From contig CAVKYH010000004.1 in NCBI GenBank assembly GCA_963660485.1, positions 85,489-149,488 of the forward strand: DNA of 64,000 nucleotides, in the 5' to 3' direction. This stretch comes from UBA6398 sp963660485 (GTDB taxonomy: Bacteria > Bacteroidota > Bacteroidia > Bacteroidales > Bacteroidaceae). The notes beneath the pieces were generated by a model that was not told where the DNA came from, did not search any database, and saw only the letters and a program-made list of their open reading frames with translations. The first letter of the stretch is position 1; each line of letters opens with the position of its first letter. A program made the translations under genes and the position numbers. Shown here piece by piece: positions 61,693 through 64,000 of the stretch.

Positions 61693-62658
61693 ATGGTAAA
61701 GGCAGGAATCGTAGGAGCGGCGGGCTATGCAGCAGGCGAGTTAATCCGTATTCTCGTAAATCACCCGCAGGTAGAAATTGTGTTCGCCCATTCGGGCAGC
61801 AATGCGGGCAATCTATTTTCAGATGTACACGAGGGATTGCTCGGCGAAACCGACATGAAATTCACCGATACCCTTGCGCTCGACAAGATAGACGTTTTGT
61901 TTATATGTCTGGGGCATGGCAAGAGTGCGGAATTCCTTGAAAAAAATCCTGTGCCCAACAACGTGAAGATTGTAGACTTTGCGCAGGATTTCAGAATCGC
62001 AGCTCCAGGCAACGACTACGTATATGGTTTGCCCGAAACTCATCGCGCGGAGATTTCCAAGGCGCAGCATGTTGCCAATCCGGGTTGTTTTGCCACTTGC
62101 ATACAACTTGCGTTGCTTCCTCTCGCAAAGGCGGGCGCGCTGAAAGGAGATGTGGTGATCAATGCCCTTACCGGTTCGACCGGGGCGGGAGTAAAACCGC
62201 AAGCCACCACACATTTTAGTTGGCGCAACGGAAATATCAGCGTTTACAAGGTATTTACGCATCAGCATCTCCTTGAAATCAACCAGAGCATCAGAGAATT
62301 TCAGCCCGATTTCAGCGGTGAACTCGATTTTGTGCCTTATCGTGGCGATTTTGCGCGTGGAATTTTCACCACCGTGTTCATGCGCACCGAATTGTCGCAG
62401 GAACAAATCGACGAATGTTACTCCATGTATGCCGACGAACCGTTTACGCATTACATTTCCAAGGACATCGATTTGAAACAAGTGGTCAACACCAATCGCG
62501 CATTGGTTCACGCGCAGAAATATGGCGACCGTCTGCTTGTAACCTCGGTTATCGACAATCTTTTGAAGGGTGCAGCCGGGCAGGCAGTTGAGAATATGAA
62601 TATAATGTTTGGTCTCCCCGAAACCGAGGGGCTCAGACTCAAGGCTGCGGCCTTTTGA
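61693..62658 (+). CDS. argC: N-acetyl-gamma-glutamyl-phosphate reductase
   Basis: 321 residues. It reduces the acyl-glutamyl phosphate to the semialdehyde with NADPH. The Rossmann motif G-I-V-G-A-A-G-Y-A-A-G-E-L is at the start, and the catalytic Cys132 lies in N-P-G-C-F-A-T. G-S-T-G-A-G and F-V-P-Y-R-G-D-F-A-R-G-I-F complete the pattern. In this phylum the acyl group may be succinyl rather than acetyl. The start lies 1 bp after argG. Confidence 0.95.
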   Translation: MVKAGIVGAAGYAAGELIRILVNHPQVEIVFAHSGSNAGNLFSDVHEGLLGETDMKFTDTLALDKIDVLFICLGHGKSAEFLEKNPVPNNVKIVDFAQDFRIAAPGNDYVYGLPETHRAEISKAQHVANPGCFATCIQLALLPLAKAGALKGDVVINALTGSTGAGVKPQATTHFSWRNGNISVYKVFTHQHLLEINQSIREFQPDFSGELDFVPYRGDFARGIFTTVFMRTELSQEQIDECYSMYADEPFTHYISKDIDLKQVVNTNRALVHAQKYGDRLLVTSVIDNLLKGAAGQAVENMNIMFGLPETEGLRLKAAAF

Positions 62659-62672
62659 AAATTAATTACAAG

Positions 62673-63803
62673 ATGAAACCATTTGATGTATTCCCACTTT
62701 ATGATGTGGAAATAGTTCGCGGTAGCGGCTGCAACGTTTGGGATGCCGACGGCAACGAATATCTCGATCTCTATGGCGGTCATGCCGTGATCAGCATAGG
62801 ACATTGCCACCCCCATTATATAGAATGCGTAACACGACAACTCAACTTGTTGGGATTCTATTCCAACTCGGTGCAAAATCATTTGCAGACAGAGTTTGCG
62901 GAACGCTTGGGAAAAGCCTGCGGATACGAAGATTATTCGCTGTTTATGGTAAATTCGGGCGCAGAAGCCAACGAAAACGCAATGAAACTTGCTTCGTTCC
63001 ATAACGGACGCTCAAGAATTCTCGCGGTGGGCGGAGCGTTTCACGGACGTACCTCGCTGGCTGTCGAAGCTACCGACAATCCTAAAATCAATGCGCCTGT
63101 AAATGTAAACAACCACGTTACATTTCTCCCGCTCAACGACACCGAGGCTTTTGTAAGCGAGATAGCCAAGGGCGATGTGTGTGCCGTGATTGTGGAGTGC
63201 ATTCAAGGTGTGGGCGGAATACATCTTGCTACAAAGGAGTTCATGCATGCTTTGCGCAAGGCTTGTGATGAATACAACACAGTGCTCATCTGTGACGAAG
63301 TGCAGTGTGGATACGGCAGAAGCGGTAAGTTTTTTGCCCATCAACATCTCGATGTGAAGCCCGACTTGATAACTGTGGCAAAAGGCATAGCCTGCGGATT
63401 TCCGATGGGAGGGCTTCTGATTTCTCCGAAGTTCAAGCCCGTTTACGGCATGCTTGGCACAACTTTCGGCGGCAACCATCTTGCATGCGCGGCAGCCCTT
63501 GCGGTGCTCGATGTGATTGAAAACGAAAATCTTGTGAGCAATGCCGGCGAAGTGGGAGCGCATCTCATGAAACGTTTTGAGGAAATCGACGAAATAAAAG
63601 ATATTCGCGGCGAGGGCCTGATGATTGGTCTTGAATTTGCAAAGCCCGTGAAAGAACTTCGCAAGGATCTTATTTTCGAGCAGCGCGTTTTCACCGGCGG
63701 TGCGGGCACAAATATTCTGCGCCTTCTCCCGCCTCTGACTCTCAGCATGGCTCAGGCCGACGACTTTGTGGAACGTCTGAAAAAAGCCCTCGTTAAATTC
63801 TAA
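62673..63803 (+). CDS. argD: Acetylornithine/succinylornithine aminotransferase
   Basis: 376 residues from ATG 62673. A PLP class III aminotransferase that forms the N-acyl-ornithine from its semialdehyde and glutamate. G-G-H-A-V-I-S-I-G-H-C-H-P is near the start, N-S-G-A-E-A-N-E-N-A near 90-105, I-C-D-E-V-Q-C-G-Y-G-R binds the ring, and Lys237 in V-A-K-G-I-A-C-G carries PLP. A TTG at 62655 overlapping the argC stop is possible but less likely. Last gene of the operon, before a strong terminator. Confidence 0.95.
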   Translation: MKPFDVFPLYDVEIVRGSGCNVWDADGNEYLDLYGGHAVISIGHCHPHYIECVTRQLNLLGFYSNSVQNHLQTEFAERLGKACGYEDYSLFMVNSGAEANENAMKLASFHNGRSRILAVGGAFHGRTSLAVEATDNPKINAPVNVNNHVTFLPLNDTEAFVSEIAKGDVCAVIVECIQGVGGIHLATKEFMHALRKACDEYNTVLICDEVQCGYGRSGKFFAHQHLDVKPDLITVAKGIACGFPMGGLLISPKFKPVYGMLGTTFGGNHLACAAALAVLDVIENENLVSNAGEVGAHLMKRFEEIDEIKDIRGEGLMIGLEFAKPVKELRKDLIFEQRVFTGGAGTNILRLLPPLTLSMAQADDFVERLKKALVKF

Positions 63804-63852
63804 AGCACCATAGCTTAAACTTATTATACAACACAGAAGTATTACAAGTTGC

Positions 63853-63890
63853 AGCCCGCATTTCCCGAAAGGGAATGCGGGTTGTTTAAT
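63853..63890 (+). terminator. Intrinsic terminator of the arginine operon
   Basis: CCCGCATTTCCC pairs with GGGAATGCGGG around a GAAA loop with one bulged T, then a T-rich tail. Confidence 0.88.
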
Positions 63891-63923
63891 TTATTCCCCT
63901 TGTATTTTCGGGGGTATTGCATG

Positions 63924-64000
63924 CCGTAAAAACGATATGCGCAGGGCGTAAAAACTCCGGGCCACCAAATTTAAATTAGATGCGTCGGAATTTAAATTAG
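63924..64000. repeat. 21-bp-register word array, copy 15 (cut by window end)
   Basis: Words CCGGGCCACCA (63957) and AGATGCGTCGG (63978) with AATTTAAATT after each; the third word starts AG at 63999 and is cut off. The left outer word ATATGCGCAGG (63935) is the inverted relative of CCCTGCGCAGC in copy 14. It begins 34 bp after the arginine operon terminator. Confidence 0.9.

Overview
This window is a chromosomal segment of a Bacteroidales bacterium, probably a gut commensal. The family (Muribaculaceae, Bacteroidaceae or Prevotellaceae) cannot be settled from the sequence. The evidence is the Bacteroidota promoter signature (TAnnTTTG near -7, sometimes TTTG near -33) in front of many genes, a type IX sorting-type C-terminus, GH97 and GH2 exo-glycosidases with signal peptides, TonB-receptor-like barrels, a stand-alone AICAR transformylase, a tmRNA tag ending in NYALAA, and an argR-GNAT-argG-argC-argD operon. 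There are no insertion sequences, phage genes or CRISPR arrays.

Layout. 1-1.2 kb: end of an SGNH hydrolase and a sorting-domain protein. 1.7-5.8 kb: two tandem GH97 glycosidases. 6.1-12.2 kb: gpmI, then a glycerophosphotransferase-like gene overlapping aroB, a DUF3298 lipoprotein and murF. 12.3-18.5 kb, minus strand: a RecD-like helicase, a GH2 beta-galactosidase and a double RidA-like protein. 18.8-19.1 kb: SRP RNA and tRNA-Thr(UGU). 19.3-27.7 kb: a very large secreted putative hydrolase, a FAS1 lipoprotein and an outer-membrane barrel. 27.9-31.1 kb: a candidate small RNA, cls and nagA. 31.4-38.1 kb: a GH2 enzyme with a discoidin domain, then pta-ackA. 38.5-43 kb, minus strand: clpB, birA and a YraN-like gene. 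43-49.5 kb: a porin, a flavin reductase, the rsmI/coiled-coil lipoprotein/CNNM operon and rmlB. 49.5-53.5 kb: secreted proteins, then an AICAR transformylase with a small basic protein. 53.5-55.8 kb: tmRNA and an orphan gene with two nuclease-like regions. 55.9-58.5 kb: a Tat-exported Gfo/Idh/MocA oxidoreductase with a secreted propeller-like protein. 59.2-63.8 kb: the arginine operon. The gene set couples glycan breakdown (GH97, GH2, NagA) to glycolysis and acetate production (GpmI, Pta, AckA).

The main discovery is a family of 15 intergenic elements, one about every 4.5 kb, that follows a strict grammar. Each element is a row of 11-bp words separated by 10-bp AT-rich spacers, so words start every 21 bp, which is two DNA turns. 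The usual core is three words joined by two copies of the palindrome AATTTAAATT, and further words continue the register on both sides. Words come from a small vocabulary, appear in either orientation, and are permuted differently in each element. Each word is itself two 5-bp half-sites around a central base pair, and half-sites are re-used in different combinations. I found 25 exact AATTTAAATT copies, all inside these elements. The elements sit at transcription-unit boundaries, never in genes, and never twice in one gap. I know of no described repeat family with this architecture. A protein array on one DNA face (nucleoid or insulator system) or a recombining site family are both possible; neither is shown by the sequence.
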